DNA from: Saururus chinensis
Taxonomy: Eukaryota; Streptophyta; Magnoliopsida; Piperales; Saururaceae
Length of the DNA stretch: 64,000 nt
Assembly (NCBI GenBank): GCA_035235625.1
Contig: CP141143.1
Location: 5,066,501-5,130,500, forward strand
Direction: 5' to 3'
Made by a program: the position numbers and the translations under genes. The notes below the pieces were generated by a model. It was not told the origin of the DNA and did not search any database. It worked only from the letters and a program-made list of their open reading frames with translations. Positions 13,382 through 25,960 of this stretch are shown here, in pieces. The first letter of the stretch is position 1; each line of letters opens with the position of its first letter.

Positions 13382-16300
13382 TGTAACATCTCGGGTCTTG
13401 GGCACCTTAAACTCAACGGCCAAACTTAACCCAGGGGTTCAAAAATATTGAAGTAAATTTTTTCCTTCTTATGCTTTCTTATACTTTGTGTGCGAGAACT
13501 GTAACATTCTTTCGATACTGTAGTATTTTAGTGCTTCACCATGCACTAACTAAAATAAAACTACAATTTATTATTTACGGAATCGGACCAACATTGTCAT
13601 AATGTTAGTTGCCTACATACTTATTAGATAACATCTCCGATGTTATTCTTATAAGATCAGATCCCAACTTAGTTATGCCTAGTGGCTACTACTTCTTTAT
13701 CAAAATTAGATATTGTATTTACTTATAATCCTATAATCATTCTTTCATTGAGTCAAATAAACCATTCAATCATAGCATTGGATAAATCATTTGACATAGA
13801 GTTCGATAAATTGGTTATTCAGAGAATCTGATAAATCATTTGGATAGAATGATTTATAGATATAAATCATTTTTTCATGGAATCATATAAACCATTCGAA
13901 ATCAGACATATCATTCTTTTACATAGTCTCATAAATTGGTTAATCATAGAATCTGATAAATCATTGAGAATCATATATATCATTCTTTCACAAAATATAG
14001 CACATTAGAGCATAACATAACATATAATAGCATAACATACTAGGACAAATCAGAACAAAGCACATATATCATTCCTTTACATAACAAAGTTGTGATACCT
14101 AACTGCTTACTCCTGCGCTCACAGGGTCACAAAAGCTAGAAGGATAGGAATTACCCATGATATTCTAAATCATGTGCACGTTAGAGCCAAAATGGCAGGT
14201 ACCTTTATTTGAAGCCGTGATAATTAATAACCTACTCCCATACTCATGGAGCCAATAAAGCTAGAAAAATAGGAATTGGTCGTGATATTCCACATCCTGT
14301 GTGCATTAGAGCCAAATATGGTAGGTATCAAAAGAGTTTGAAGACCATCAAAATTGCATAAATCAATCATTCATATTATCAAATAAATCATTCTTTCATT
14401 AAACATAAAGTTTTTTCAAAGTAATATATGATATCTCATAATGTGTCATTAGGAATACACCTATTAACACCACTTTTAAATACATAATTATGTGCTTAGC
14501 CCCATAAGAACTCATTGCAAACAGAACAATATGACCATTAAGTCAGAAATCAAGACTTCTTACCTTCTTCCATTAGAGTCTTAGTCATTGTAATTAAAAC
14601 TTTTCCTTATCCATAGCCTAAGTCAACCAGAGCCTCTCCTTGTCCAGGGTTGAGGCAAGCAAAGCTTCTCCTCATTTTTGGAGCTTTCCCTTCAAAGCTC
14701 TCTCTTTCTTTTGGAGTTATCTCTCTTTCCCCAAGGTTTTTTCCTTTTTGAGATACTCAACTCATAAAACAAACATTCCACTATGTAGAATACGCTCCTC
14801 GTGAATAGATGAAATTGAACTTAAAATGCACCCAAAAAGTCTAAAAAAAGTTTTAGGGGCGTGGGATTAGAAAAGGGGGAAATTTTGTTAAAAAATTTCA
14901 TCCTGCATTTTATAGCCAAGTTGCACTAGCTGACACAATGTGTGTAGTGTCAATGAGCCATGACGTGTGGCTGTGCATCGCATGGAGTGATGTTTATAGC
15001 ACGGTGTTTTGCGCCACTTTAAGCAACCCTGACACATGTCACCTGCATTTATAATATTATATGTTCATTTTAAATTCAATGTCGTTGGTTTGTAGACTAT
15101 GAGTCTCACATAGACAAATCGAGAAAAAATGCATCTAATTCTTAATTAAGTTAAAAGATTTATGTTCCTCATTTAAACAAAATAAACAAATATTGTATTC
15201 CAATTAGCATGTCTAATTCCAATGTGTTCTAACGATGATTTTGTAATCAAATCAACGAATAAATTACACAAGATTTTTTATATGGAAATCCAACTATGCA
15301 ACATGTAAACATGAAATTATAAAATTACCAATTACAAAGACAAAATACTCAATTTTCTTCAAACGACTTTTTCTTTACACCACTTTCAAATTTTGAATCA
15401 ACCACTCATTAGTTATTTACTGGCATAACTTGATCTTCACCTCCTTTGTACTCTTTTAATCAACGTAAATCTTTCATTTCTTCTTTGGAATGAATTTTTT
15501 ATTCGCTTGATCTTCTCATCAACTATCTTATGCAAACACCATGTTTGACGTGTTTTTGTGCTCTAATCTCATGTTTAATCTCTCTTTTTGATTTACAGTT
15601 GAGATATTATTATTCTAAAAGACAACTATCTCAAAACTTTATTAGAGCAACTCTGCACAAGTTCTCTACGTTTTTTAGGTCTTCTCTTTGCTTCAATCAC
15701 GTTTTAATCCATTTTTATAAACTCTCAAGCCCTAAAAGAAATAAGACTCCAATTTGGAATCCAAACTAAACTGAAAAATCTTAAATTATGCAACTTGCTT
15801 CTCTAACAATCAATTGTTTCTATAAGGCGATCAATCATTCCCTTTATTTTTCCTCACAACTTTTAAGCTGATCGATCATTCTACCTAGTTGATTAATGAC
15901 TAACTCTCAACTTCATTTTATAGAGATTGTTTTTGGGTGTTGATCGATAGTTTCACTAAAGCGATTAATCGCTCGTCCAATTTTTGAAAATTCAGCCAGA
16001 GTTCCCTGTCAATTGATCGTTCTAATCATATTTTTTGATTTATTCAATATTCAAATCTTTAATTATCATCATTTTTTTTTACTAAATATCTATTTTATCC
16101 TAAAGTGTGTGAATGTGATATATGTGCATATTTTTTCATGACAAAAACATTGATTTGAGTCTTCTTTTCATTTCACCTTCAGAAATAATTCTTAAGACTA
16201 TAAACTAACTCAAAATATATATTAATAACATTTTTTTGATCATGACAATAAGCCAATATATGACATAAGAACACTTATGTTATTATAAAACTAAATTTTA

Positions 16301-16628
16301 AATTTTAAAACCCAATAATTTTCTATCATCGTATCGACGAGCCTTACAAAATAAACCCAATATAGGTAGGTTATTTCGTATTTTTTATGTAGGACCCGCC
16401 CATAATGCATGATTCATGAGGTCGACCTTTTACTCTTGGCCTCTGTTTTTTGTATTCTTCGACTCATTATGCTCGTTTCTTTTAGCTCTATCTACACAGG
16501 GAGTTTCACCCCTCTATTCCAACTAATATTCCTTCAAAAATTAATAATTATTATTAACTCCTCATAAAGGCCCTTATGGCCATGACCCATAAATGGACCT
16601 TATGAGCCTCTAAAATATCGGCGTTACA
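13382..16628 (+). mobile_element. Solo-LTR-like element, 3247 bp
   Basis: Starts TGTAACATCTCGGG and ends GGCGTTACA (TG...CA). It is flanked by exact 5-bp target duplications CTAAG at 13377-13381 and 16629-16633. There are no protein domains and no second LTR. It contains degenerate repeats built on ATAAATCATTC (about 13740-13990) and a two-copy tandem duplication (about 14091-14340). Its right end shares a diverged module with the insertion at 2249-4671. The single LTR plus intact duplication points to a solo LTR; a non-coding element without LTRs is the alternative. Confidence 0.85.
14091..14340 (+). repeat. About 123-bp tandem duplication, two diverged copies
   Basis: Both copies share AAAGCTAGAA, ATAGGAATT, GTGATATTC-like and TTAGAGCCAAA blocks in the same order. 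It lies inside the solo-LTR-like element. Confidence 0.75.
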
Positions 16629-18718
16629 CTAAGTTCCTCCTTAGAGTTTTAAGTTAAGATCCATACACACATGTCATAGCTACTAGGGCTGTCAATAGAA
16701 CGATATGGTGACAATATAACTTATTCCATTACCGTAACCGTTTCCTAAATCTTTGTCCATAACCATTATGTTAAGGAAACAATATAGATATATGGTTCAT
16801 CCACTAATAATTTATTGGTTAATCATTGTCCATTACTGTAAGGTCCCTGATTTTTCTACGATTTTTTGGAATTTTTCTACTATTTTTTTGGTTATTTTTG
16901 ACAAGAAAATGTGACGTTTTAGTGCATGTGTATTTATGTTTTTTTTTGTATTTATACCCGTAGAGTTGGGTGTGGGGCTTAGTCGCGGGCCGCAGGCCTC
17001 GCTGCGTGCTTACGGCACTAATTTTGGTGGTACGACGTGTAACCGGTGGGTGAATGCGTATTAGGGACATAGATGTAAAAATTAAAAAGAATGAATAGTA
17101 AAAATCGACTTAAAAGTCGATACAGTAAGTTCCTTTCCAGAACTGACATCCAGTAAACAAATTCACGTCCAGAGGGAAAGGAGAGAAACCCGAGCCTATT
17201 TCTGGTCGCTCCGTTCTCCCTCCTCCGTCGTCGGATTCCTTTGATTCTTGTTAGGATCCGCTTTGCCTCACCGCCACGAGTTTGTAGTTACCATCTATGA
17301 CCGCCGCCACGGCCTCTTCGCTCCTCCACAAGGTACAGAACCTTTTTTCAGGTTTTTCTCTCCTTCAGTCCCGTTTTTGCACTATGGGTGTACGATTTTG
17401 ACATCATTTGCAATCGCTCTCAACTAGACTTATGTTTAGTTGGCCGTTAGGAACCCATAGGCACTGGCTAAAGCCACCGCCATGCTTTCTTCGCTCAGTG
17501 GTGAGCTACCGGTACTTTGGTCGGGTTTTTGTTACTATTTGCATCTCACTATCCGTGGGATTTTTTGGATGCCGGTGGGTTTCCGGTTGTCGTCCGGCCA
17601 CCGGTAGGACTCCGTCCAGCCTACCTCGACCCGATGTCGGTAGGGGTTTGTCGTTTCCGACCCCGCCTCGCCCCTATTGCATTGCTCCGCCCGATTAGAT
17701 GCTTTGGGTGCGTCTCGGGTCGTTGCCATCGGCGAGTTATGGGCCATTTAGCCATTGTGGGCTCTGCCCCGGCTCGGAGATAGTGAGGGTTAGCCCCACT
17801 TGGCCCAATTATACACTCCGCCCGGAATGGGCCGCTTGTCATTGCCCTATACCGTACGAGATGCACAGCCGCCCGCACCATGGGTATTGGTTGTGGGTGG
17901 CGATCGGCGATGTCGCCGCTTAGATTGGCCACAGCTAAGGGCCTTAGCCCTGTTGGCTTTTGTGGGCCTTGGGTCGCCCCCTTTTAGCCCTCCCCCCCGC
18001 CCCTTTGGGCCATGTGTGCATGTGGCCACACGTGTACTTCTGGGTTTAGGCGTTGCATTCGCGCCGCCTGATCATCGGTTGGCCTTGCCACCGAGTGGAG
18101 TTGACCACTAGAGCGTCCACCACCTCTCCTCTATCCTCGAGCGTTGCCCCACGCTCTCCGCCCGTATGTGGGCCTTTGTTGACCGAAATTGTCGCCGTTG
18201 GGTGCTGTCCACGGCCGATTTCGATGTCTTTGTGGCCGGCTGAGTACGTATTAGCTACCGGCTGATCTTCAGTGTACACCCTCGACATCTAGTCGTACCA
18301 CCATTCTTGTTGGCTTAACTTTTCTCCCGGCCGCCCTAGTGTGCCGCCGTGGATTGCGGATTTTACCGCATTGATTTCTGACACCCTGTTTGGCTGTGAC
18401 TAGTTCCGACGCATTCTAAAATCCTCGGGACAGCAGCTCTCTCAACAAAGCAACGGTTTTGGCCGCCAACTCCGCTACTTAAGCCGCCACCGTCGTGTGC
18501 TCGCCATCAAACGTCATGATTACGAGGTAGGGGAGCTTTGAACTCGTAATTTCATGATAGCATGCTTTGAATGAGTAGTAGCATGCTACGATTGTATGAT
18601 TCCATGCTTTGGATGTTAAGTAATGATTTGATTGCATGATATGCATGTAAGCACGATTATATGGCATGTTGAAATGTATATGACATGCTTGTTGGTTGTA
18701 AGTATGTTGAATGTAAGT

Positions 18719-19165
18719 ATATGCTAGTGATGGCTAGCGTGCATGTTTAGAGTATGTATGGATTATACATGTGCTAGTGATGGCTAGCGTGTATGTTTGA
18801 CGTATGTATGCATGTGCTAGTGATGGCTAGCGTGTGTGTTTGACGTATGTATGCATGTGTTAGTGATGGCTAGCATTCATGTTGGAAGTATGCATGGATT
18901 ATGCATGTGCTAGTGATGGCTAGCGTGCATGTTTGAAGTATGTATGAATGTGTATGCATGTGCTAGCGATGGCTAGCGTGTATATTTGACGTATGTATGC
19001 ATGTGCTAATGATGGCTAGCGTGCATGTTGAAGTACGTTTGGATTATGTATGTGCTAGTGATGGCTAGCGTGTATGTCTGACGTATGTATGCATGTGCTA
19101 GTGATGACTAGCGTGTATGTTTGATGTATGTATGCACTAGTGATGGCTAGTGAGCATGCTTGTAA
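18719..19165 (+). repeat. Tandem array of about ten 43-50-bp units, each with a GCTAG-N6-CTAGC dyad
   Basis: Each unit carries GCTAGTGATGGCTAGC or a one-to-two-base variant, followed by a spacer of the type GTGTATGTTTGACGTATGTATGCAT. The GCTAG and CTAGC blocks are inverted repeats around six bases. Unit length alternates because some spacers carry an extra GATTAT segment. Confidence 0.92.
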
Positions 19166-19327
19166 GCTTCGTATGCATGACCGTATGTGTATGTTATACA
19201 TATGTGTGATAAACATATGTATGTATGATGACTATGTGCCTATGCTATGGACATGTATATGTGGATGTGGGCAGAGGTATGGCAATGGATGGTATGAAGT
19301 GACAGCGTTTGGTATGGATTATGTACA

Positions 19328-19357
19328 TTATGCTTGTACATAATTGTACAAGCATAA
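19328..19357. repeat. Perfect 13-bp inverted repeat with 4-nt loop
   Basis: TTATGCTTGTACA, then TAAT, then TGTACAAGCATAA. It lies 28 bp outside the target duplication of the middle nested element. Confidence 0.95.
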
Positions 19358-20489
19358 CTTACATATTATGAAGTGAAAAGTAAGCATAATTATAAGGACC
19401 CTCATCTCTAAACCGGTTTTGGTTTTATTTAATTATTGATTATCGTGAGATTTACGCGTTTTCTGATCTAGTCGATGATTTCATGAATAAATAGTGTTTA
19501 AGATGGTTTTAACCAAAATCAACTTTAAGATTAGTGGTTTTAAGTGATTTTAAATCAAATGTGATTTTCTGGAATTTTTTTGAATTTTCACTATTTTTCC
19601 AAAAATTAGGGTTTTTGGCGGGACCCCTGTGGGCCCCACCGTCAAAATTTTGATTTTTGGGTCAAATGAACCTAGACATCTACTTAAGGTCATACAAAAA
19701 TTTCCGGAATTTTCTTAGGCTTAATTAGTGCTTAAATTTGTAAAATACTCATTTTTAGCCTACTTTTTCTATTTACACCCCAAAACTTACCCATGCATAC
19801 CCCAACCCTTACTATAAAAGGGAAAACCAGAGCCATTTCCGTTTTTGGGAATAGGCTAAGGAGGGAGGCAGGCCTAATCCCCAATTAGGCCTGAATTAGA
19901 AGCGTTTTGAGGTAAGCTTACGTTAATTAAGCACTAATACATGACTTTCTTCTCAATCTCTTCTAAATCTACCCTTTCCCCCTTGTTTTAATTCGTTTTT
20001 GGACATTGAAAACTAATGATTTGTGTTTTACTACAAACCCTAACATTCAAAATTCGATTTTTACTACCAACAAGCCCTAGATCTAAGATTTAATTAGGGA
20101 TTTCTTGGGTAAATCGATTTCTATTAGGGTTTAATTCAAACTCATTGTGTTTTCAAGGATTTCAAGAAAGGTGACTCTTCAATCCGAGCTTAATCAAGTG
20201 CTGAGGTAATGGGTCTTCAAAATCTCTGTTTATCTATGGTTAAACTCTTCATTTTTGGCTTATTTCGAAATGGGTTGCTTGATTTGGTGTGTTAATGGTA
20301 AGATTATAAAATGGAATTATTTAATCCCGATTTCTTAGGGTTTTGCATTGTTATGATATGGTTTGATATTCTGGAAGTCAAGAAGGACTTTCGATGATGA
20401 TTAAGGTGTTAGATGTGGATTTGAAGTATTATCAATGGTGTTTCGGTTTGAATTTGCGAAAGGAAGAAGATGACCAGTTCTGCCTTGTT

Positions 20490-20650
20490 GGCGTTCGAAC
20501 AACCCTTCTGGGCGTTCGAACAGAAACACTATCAGATCGGTAATTTTCCAGTTCAGCCGATCGAACGGCCTGCTAGGCGTTCGAACAGCCAAACTATGAA
20601 TTTCAAAATTTTGTGTTTAACCGATTGAACGGCCTGAAGGGCGTTCGAAT
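20490..20650. repeat. Cluster of GTTCGAAC-type palindromes in the middle LTR
   Basis: Repeated GGCGTTCGAAC and CGATCGAACGG motifs occur at roughly 30-60-bp spacing. The same cluster exists at 61385-61545 in copy 2. On the minus strand it overlaps a 63-codon open frame (20401-20592) that has a 63-codon counterpart at 61445-61636. Confidence 0.75.
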
Positions 20651-21677
20651 GGATACACAGCAGATTGGTGTTTTAATGCATGATGTTTATTTTGATGATT
20701 CCACTTTAGCTTGCCAATTTCATATGAATGTTGTGTGTTTTAAGTTATGTTATGCTACTGGAAAGACATGCTATTGAGGTTATGGAATTGAGACATATGC
20801 TTAGAAATTTGTGGAATGACTTATGTTTTGTGGCATGATGTTGGAATCATTATCTTAAAATTATGAATAGTTGATTCCCTTTAGTTAAGCATATTTTTAG
20901 TAGGACTACAACCTATTATTGGACTGATTTGTCATGATAGATTGTGGTTAGTTATGTGTGGAGGTTGGTGAATGCCATGACTCAAGGATGAAATGAACGA
21001 ACTTATATGTGTTTAGCCTTTATGGTTGAGTTTTGAATTGAGATATGATTTCAACGACTTTTCTTCTATGATTTTCGCTGGAATTCATGTTTAGATGGAA
21101 ATTCACATGTGTAGTATAGTAGTGCGTTTAATTTCAAGCATGTCGACATGCATTATATGCAATGCTTCTACTAGTTACACACACATGTGGGGGTTAAATG
21201 ATTATGTTGAAGCTTGATATTGTGATTATGAATGATGCATTAGGGGCTGGTGAGAGCACTTATCATGGATTAGGATTCATGTATGTTTTGCCTACCTATG
21301 TACCATGCTGCATGCATCATGAAAATGAATTTCCAATTGAGGCTTCATCGTGGTTAATCGAATTTGACCGATTGGATGCAACGTGATGAAATTGTGTGCC
21401 GGATTGATCGGTCGTGGATTAATCGCAAGTTGATTGGTCCGAAAGGACATATTTTGATTTGAGTTCCTGTGTGGAATGAGTGCACTCCCTGGGTTGAGTC
21501 TAATTAAATGGAATTATGTGGGGACGAGTTGTGTACTTGTTTTGCGGATTGTGAGAATGTTATTATGAGTGTCATTTGGACCCTGAGAATCCAGTGTGGT
21601 ATGCCGTGTGCACCCCGCTACCACGTGTTCTAGGGTTCTCTGTGTGAGAACTCGGGCTCTTCCCTCTGCAGGAGATG

Positions 21678-23963
21678 TGTCACGACCTAAGCCTTGAGAA
21701 GGGTCCACAGACCGCCAACACCATCGGAGTGCACCTAAGTTCAAGCTGTGACAATACAATAACATATGCTACAAGGGATAAAGAATTTAAATCTGAAACA
21801 TGAATAACTTTTATTGAATCAAATCAAAGGAGTTTCACCCAAGGGTGTTCATCTGCAACTACAAAGTAAATACTTGACCGACTCATAAGCATTAAAATCA
21901 AACTACTCCTAAGTTCTATGCTCAACCCCGTGAACGGAAACTCTACTCTTCCTTGACGTTCCTACGCATCCAAATCTATAAACAAACCTGCGCGCAAAAA
22001 TATGCCCGGTGGAACGAACATTCCACCCGTGAGCCAAAGCTCTGTGATAATACCTCAAACATAACATGTCTTGTAATTTAGCAATCACCATTCATACAAT
22101 GCCAAATATCTATATTCAAATTCAGCATAGTATACCTATACCTAACCATCATATATGCAATATCATTTTAATTCAGCAACCACATAATTATTCATTGTAA
22201 CATAAGATTTGCATAATCACCATATGTCTAGTAAAACATAAAACATACACAACCTATTCCCCATACCACCTAGATAATTTAGTTGTGATTCGTGGGTTGC
22301 GTCGGTGCGAAAACGCTGTGAGTGGTCATACGCATGCACTCATAATGACCCATGAAAACCGGGAGAAAACTGCCAAAGGCTGGGGTCCACCCTCATCCCT
22401 ACGTGGCACCTGGGTAAACTTATTATCTTGTTTCTGAAATTAAGGCCCTACACCCTGACCTTAACTCCCTTTGTTCAACCTCTCTCTTAAGTTGGTTCTT
22501 AATTCCTGCTCTACCATTTATGCATTGTAGCACTCTCACATGCCCATAAGAAGAGAAAGTAGATTCTATACAATTCAAACAAGACAACTTTCATGATTCA
22601 TCCATAGTATCTATTTAATTCATCAACCTGTCATAACATATGTATGCACTATTTACCCATAGTTGGTATTTGGCCCAATTCATCACAACCTGCAGATAAT
22701 AGCAATTATATATATGCATATCTATCTCAAACGTCAACACTCTTGCCTTTCTCTTGAGTATAACCTGTAACATCTTATAATTAAATCACAACCTACACAT
22801 ATGACTGTTGTTGCACAACAAACATCTTTACTTCATATCATAATTCCAATATAGCACAATTCATGTAGATGAATCAAAACATCTAACCAACAATAGAACC
22901 ATGCATACATTCACAACCTTTTCATATCTCAAACATTAGATGATGTATTCCATACGTTAATATATTCCATACGTTAATGTATTCTATACGTTAGACAATA
23001 ACTCATAATCCACTCAGCTTGCATCTCAAACATAATCATGCTTGTATTTGCTACATAACATATCATAAATAAAGCAAACATACATCACCCATATAATAAA
23101 TATTTCACAACAAACCTAGCATGAAGAATTCATTTTATACATGCATATATAATCATAACTAATTAATAATTCATGCTAGAAAACAAGCAATGTTATAGGT
23201 GAGGGTTCTCACCTAAACCTACTCCAAAGCCCACTCCAAAGCTTACTCCAAAGCTTACTCTTCTCCTCTAAAACCTAACCTACTCCAAAGCCCACTCCAA
23301 AGCTTACTCCAAAGCTTACTCTTCTCCTCTAAAACCTAACATAAAAACCCAATTCATATGCTTTAATTAAAGGCTGATAATAATAAATTGTAATTGCATA
23401 AAATTGAGGAAGGAAAGACATGATTTTGGGCACTTTTACCCCTTCAAAAACTGCTGTGAATAGTAATTCCAAAATTGGAGTAGAGATGGGTTAACCCAAA
23501 ACAGGAAAGAAGATACAAATTCCACCCAAAGGCTTACCTTTCTTGCTTACCCCTTGCAACCCAACCCTCTCGTTGTCCAAAACCACCCTCACAACCGTCG
23601 CTGGCCGCCGGAATCCTCCTTGAGTGGTGCTGCCCACCAGAGGAGAGGAAGAGGGAAGTGGGTTGGCTAGGGCACAAATGGAGAGGGGAGATGGGCTGTG
23701 AGAAGAAGGGCGCTGAGAGAGAGGTGCAGGGAGAGAGAAAAACGTGCAGAGAGGTGAGGGAGAGAACGTTGGGAGAGACTAGAGGGAGAGGAATCACGCA
23801 GGGAGAAGATTTAATTTTTTCTTCCAATCTCCTGATGAACATAGGACTGGGGGGAAGAAACCTCTCCCCCGACGCTCCCAAAAGAAATCCCGTCGGGTCT
23901 GAGTTCAACTCAGACCCGGACCTGGTTCTGGCCAGAAGAAATAAAAAAAAACAACGGTTTACA
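21678..23963 (+). mobile_element. Inner LTR-like element, 2286 bp, inserted into the middle LTR
   Basis: Starts TGTCACGACC and ends GGTTTACA (TG...CA), flanked by exact 5-bp duplications AGATG (21673-21677 and 23964-23968). The uninterrupted sequence GCAGGAGATGTCCC is present in copy 2 (reverse strand near 60380-60395), which is a direct empty site. There is no internal coding domain and no second LTR, so solo LTR is the simplest reading. It is the youngest of the three nested insertions by position. Confidence 0.92.
23220..23341 (+). repeat. 61-bp tandem duplication, two essentially identical copies
   Basis: Units 23220-23280 and 23281-23341 consist of CTCCAAAGC-type repeats and CTTCTCCTCTAAAACCTAA. 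Near identity suggests a recent duplication within the inner LTR. Confidence 0.95.
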
Positions 23964-24194
23964 AGATGTCCCTGGGCGAGCACCCCTGCTCTAGATTCTC
24001 TGTGTGAGAATGGGACATCCTTGGCCAGGATCGTCCAGGGCGAGCAACATTAGGGATTGACAACCCCAATCTTTCTTTAATTCTTGTGTAGAAGTTTGGA
24101 CCATGACATGCCTTCGTGGCCTTGTCTATGTCCCGTCTGTGTGACACCAACGTGTGATTACTCCTTGATGGAGGTTGTTATGATATGATGCATG

Positions 24195-24516
24195 ATGGAA
24201 TATATATGTTAGAGATACATTCATGCAGGTTGACTGTGATGTGAATGCATGTGGGAATATGTATGTTAGAGATACATTCATGCAGGTTGACTTTGATGTG
24301 AATGCATGTGGGAATATGTATGTTAGAGATACATCTATGCAGGTTGACTTTAATGTGAATGCATGTGGGAATATGTATGTTAGAGATACATCCATGCAGG
24401 TTGATTATGAGATGTTGCATGTGGGGATATGTATGTTAGAGATACATGCATGTAGGTTGATTTTGATATGATGCTTGATGGAATATGTACGTTAGAGATA
24501 CATTTCATGCAAGATG
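24195..24516 (+). repeat. 57-bp tandem array, about six copies, with ATGTAT...ATACAT dyad
   Basis: Each unit contains ATGTATGTTAGAGATACAT, an inverted repeat around a 7-nt loop, followed by CATGCAGGTTGA. Because the unit is a multiple of three, it gives repetitive open frames on both strands that are not genes. Copy 2 of this LTR (60050-60150) has only two to three units. Confidence 0.93.
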
Positions 24517-25589
24517 TTATGATGGGAATGAAATTATGTGGATTATGCATTATGATGTTGTTTTAGGTGATGTGTATGTGTGATCAGAAAATGATGCACC
24601 ATGTAAATATTTGATTTGAATGATTTTATCACTATGCTATCGTATTTTTGATGTTGTTAGTGATATTAAAAACCATTGCTGAGTTTGTTAAACTCACCCC
24701 TCTTTCTTGTGTTTTGATTTGGGGCTGCGTGGTGTGACACACAGACGGACAGGATCTCCTCTTTGAGGAAAGGTCGGAGATGGCTTGGATGTGATCATGG
24801 AGATCTTTGTGTGGTTTATTTTTCTTAGTTATGCTGTTATTTTGAACCTTTGTGTAGGGTTCTTGTTTTGGATTTATGTCACATTTTACAGTTGTGATGC
24901 TTATGACTTATTTTGAGCCAATGTGGGCTTTACTTAAACTAAGCTTGTGGGTTTGAGATTGTTGTTTACTTTGTGATAAGCAACATCTTTTCTTTCCCTC
25001 TTTATTTACTCTTACTCAAAGGATTGTGCGTACTCCGTAATTTCTGTTAATCGCCCGTGGTTAGGGTTAAGTCTTCCGCTAGATCGTTTCTCAAATTCCC
25101 CTTCGTCGCCCCCATGCGCTTGACCGGCCCTTGGACCGGGTTCGGCTCGGCTCGGGCATCACCGGGGTGTGACAATAATAAGTGAGATATAAGTAAGAGG
25201 GCGACAACTGGGTTGACTCTGATGAGCTTCATTTGAGGATGTCAGTGTAAGATGATTTGACCATAAGATGGATGACGAAGTATGTAAGACTGTAAGGGTT
25301 TGATGTATGATGAGTTTTGTCCATGATGTGGACGGGTAAGTGAAGTCTGCTGCCTTGATGAACTAGGGTTTCGATCAGGCTCAGCTTCAGTTTGATCAGT
25401 CAAGGACTGTGAGTTTGTGTGGCATAATTGTATTGCATAATGTACTTAATTTAAACTTGAATTATAAACAAAACTAATGATAACATTGTGAGTTTGAGAC
25501 TTGAGGGTTCGACGGATTAAGTTCCCTGTTTGAGTTGGCCGCTAATGAGTCGGCCGAGCTTTTATCATGTCTTGCCATGGTGTTTATCC

Positions 25590-25790
25590 TGCGGGATGTT
25601 GTCTATGTGTTGTATAGAGCACCGGACGTCTGATGCTCTGCTGAGAGCGACATATGTTTTGATTTGGTCTACGTGCTGTATAAGCCCAGACGTTTGATGC
25701 TCTGTTGAGAGCGGTGTATGTTTTCAATTTGGTCTGTGTGCTGTGTAAGCCCATATGTTAATGCTCTGTTGAGAGCATTGTATGTTTCCA
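25590..25790 (+). repeat. Diverged three-copy tandem repeat (about 65-80 bp)
   Basis: Three copies share TTTGGTCT(A/G)(C/T)GTG, TGTATAAGCCCA-like and GATGCTCTG(C/T)TGAGAGC blocks. The repeat lies in the right part of the outer LTR. Confidence 0.7.
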
Positions 25791-25855
25791 CCCAAGAGTG
25801 GCACTATATGTTTCTGCCCAAGTGGCACCATATGTTTTCTGCCCAAGAGTGGCAA

Positions 25856-25960
25856 TGGCACTATAAGACCCATTATGGTGGGCAATTCTCTGGCACTATA
25901 AGACCCATTATGGTGGGCGATTCTATGGCACTATAAGACCCATTATGGTGGGCAACTGTA
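25856..25960 (+). repeat. 35-bp tandem repeat, three copies
   Basis: Units start at 25856, 25891 and 25926. Each begins TGGCACTATAAGACCCATTA, with only a few differences between copies. Confidence 0.95.

Larger units (their letters stand above)
19391..25174 (-). mobile_element. Middle LTR-like element (copy 1), about 3.5 kb without its own insert
   Basis: Starts TATAAGGACCC and ends GGGGTGTGACA, flanked by exact 5-bp duplications ATAAT (19386-19390 and 25175-25179). It is colinear, in reverse, with 59581-62650, which fixes its extent independently. Read on the minus strand it begins TGTCACACCCCGG and ends GGGTCCTTATA, so the 3' terminus is TA where CA is usual. It is interrupted by the inner element at 21678-23963. 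A TATAAAAG box at 19813-19820 on the plus strand is conserved in copy 2. No protein domain was found. Confidence 0.9.

Noticed and set aside
17408-18288. Several overlapping GC-rich open frames on both strands
   Set aside because: GC-rich LTR sequence gives long frames in most phases by chance; none has a recognisable domain.
18719-19165. CRISPR-like array
   Set aside because: Repeats and spacers are all similar to each other and the sequence is a plant LTR; no cas genes are possible here.
23534-24053. Open frames of 149 and 131 codons, opposite strands
   Set aside because: They cross the boundary of the inner LTR (23963) or overlap each other and have low-complexity composition.
24126-24471. 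Long repetitive open frames on both strands (80-89 codons)
   Set aside because: They are created by the 57-bp tandem array, whose unit is a multiple of three; no domain or conservation.
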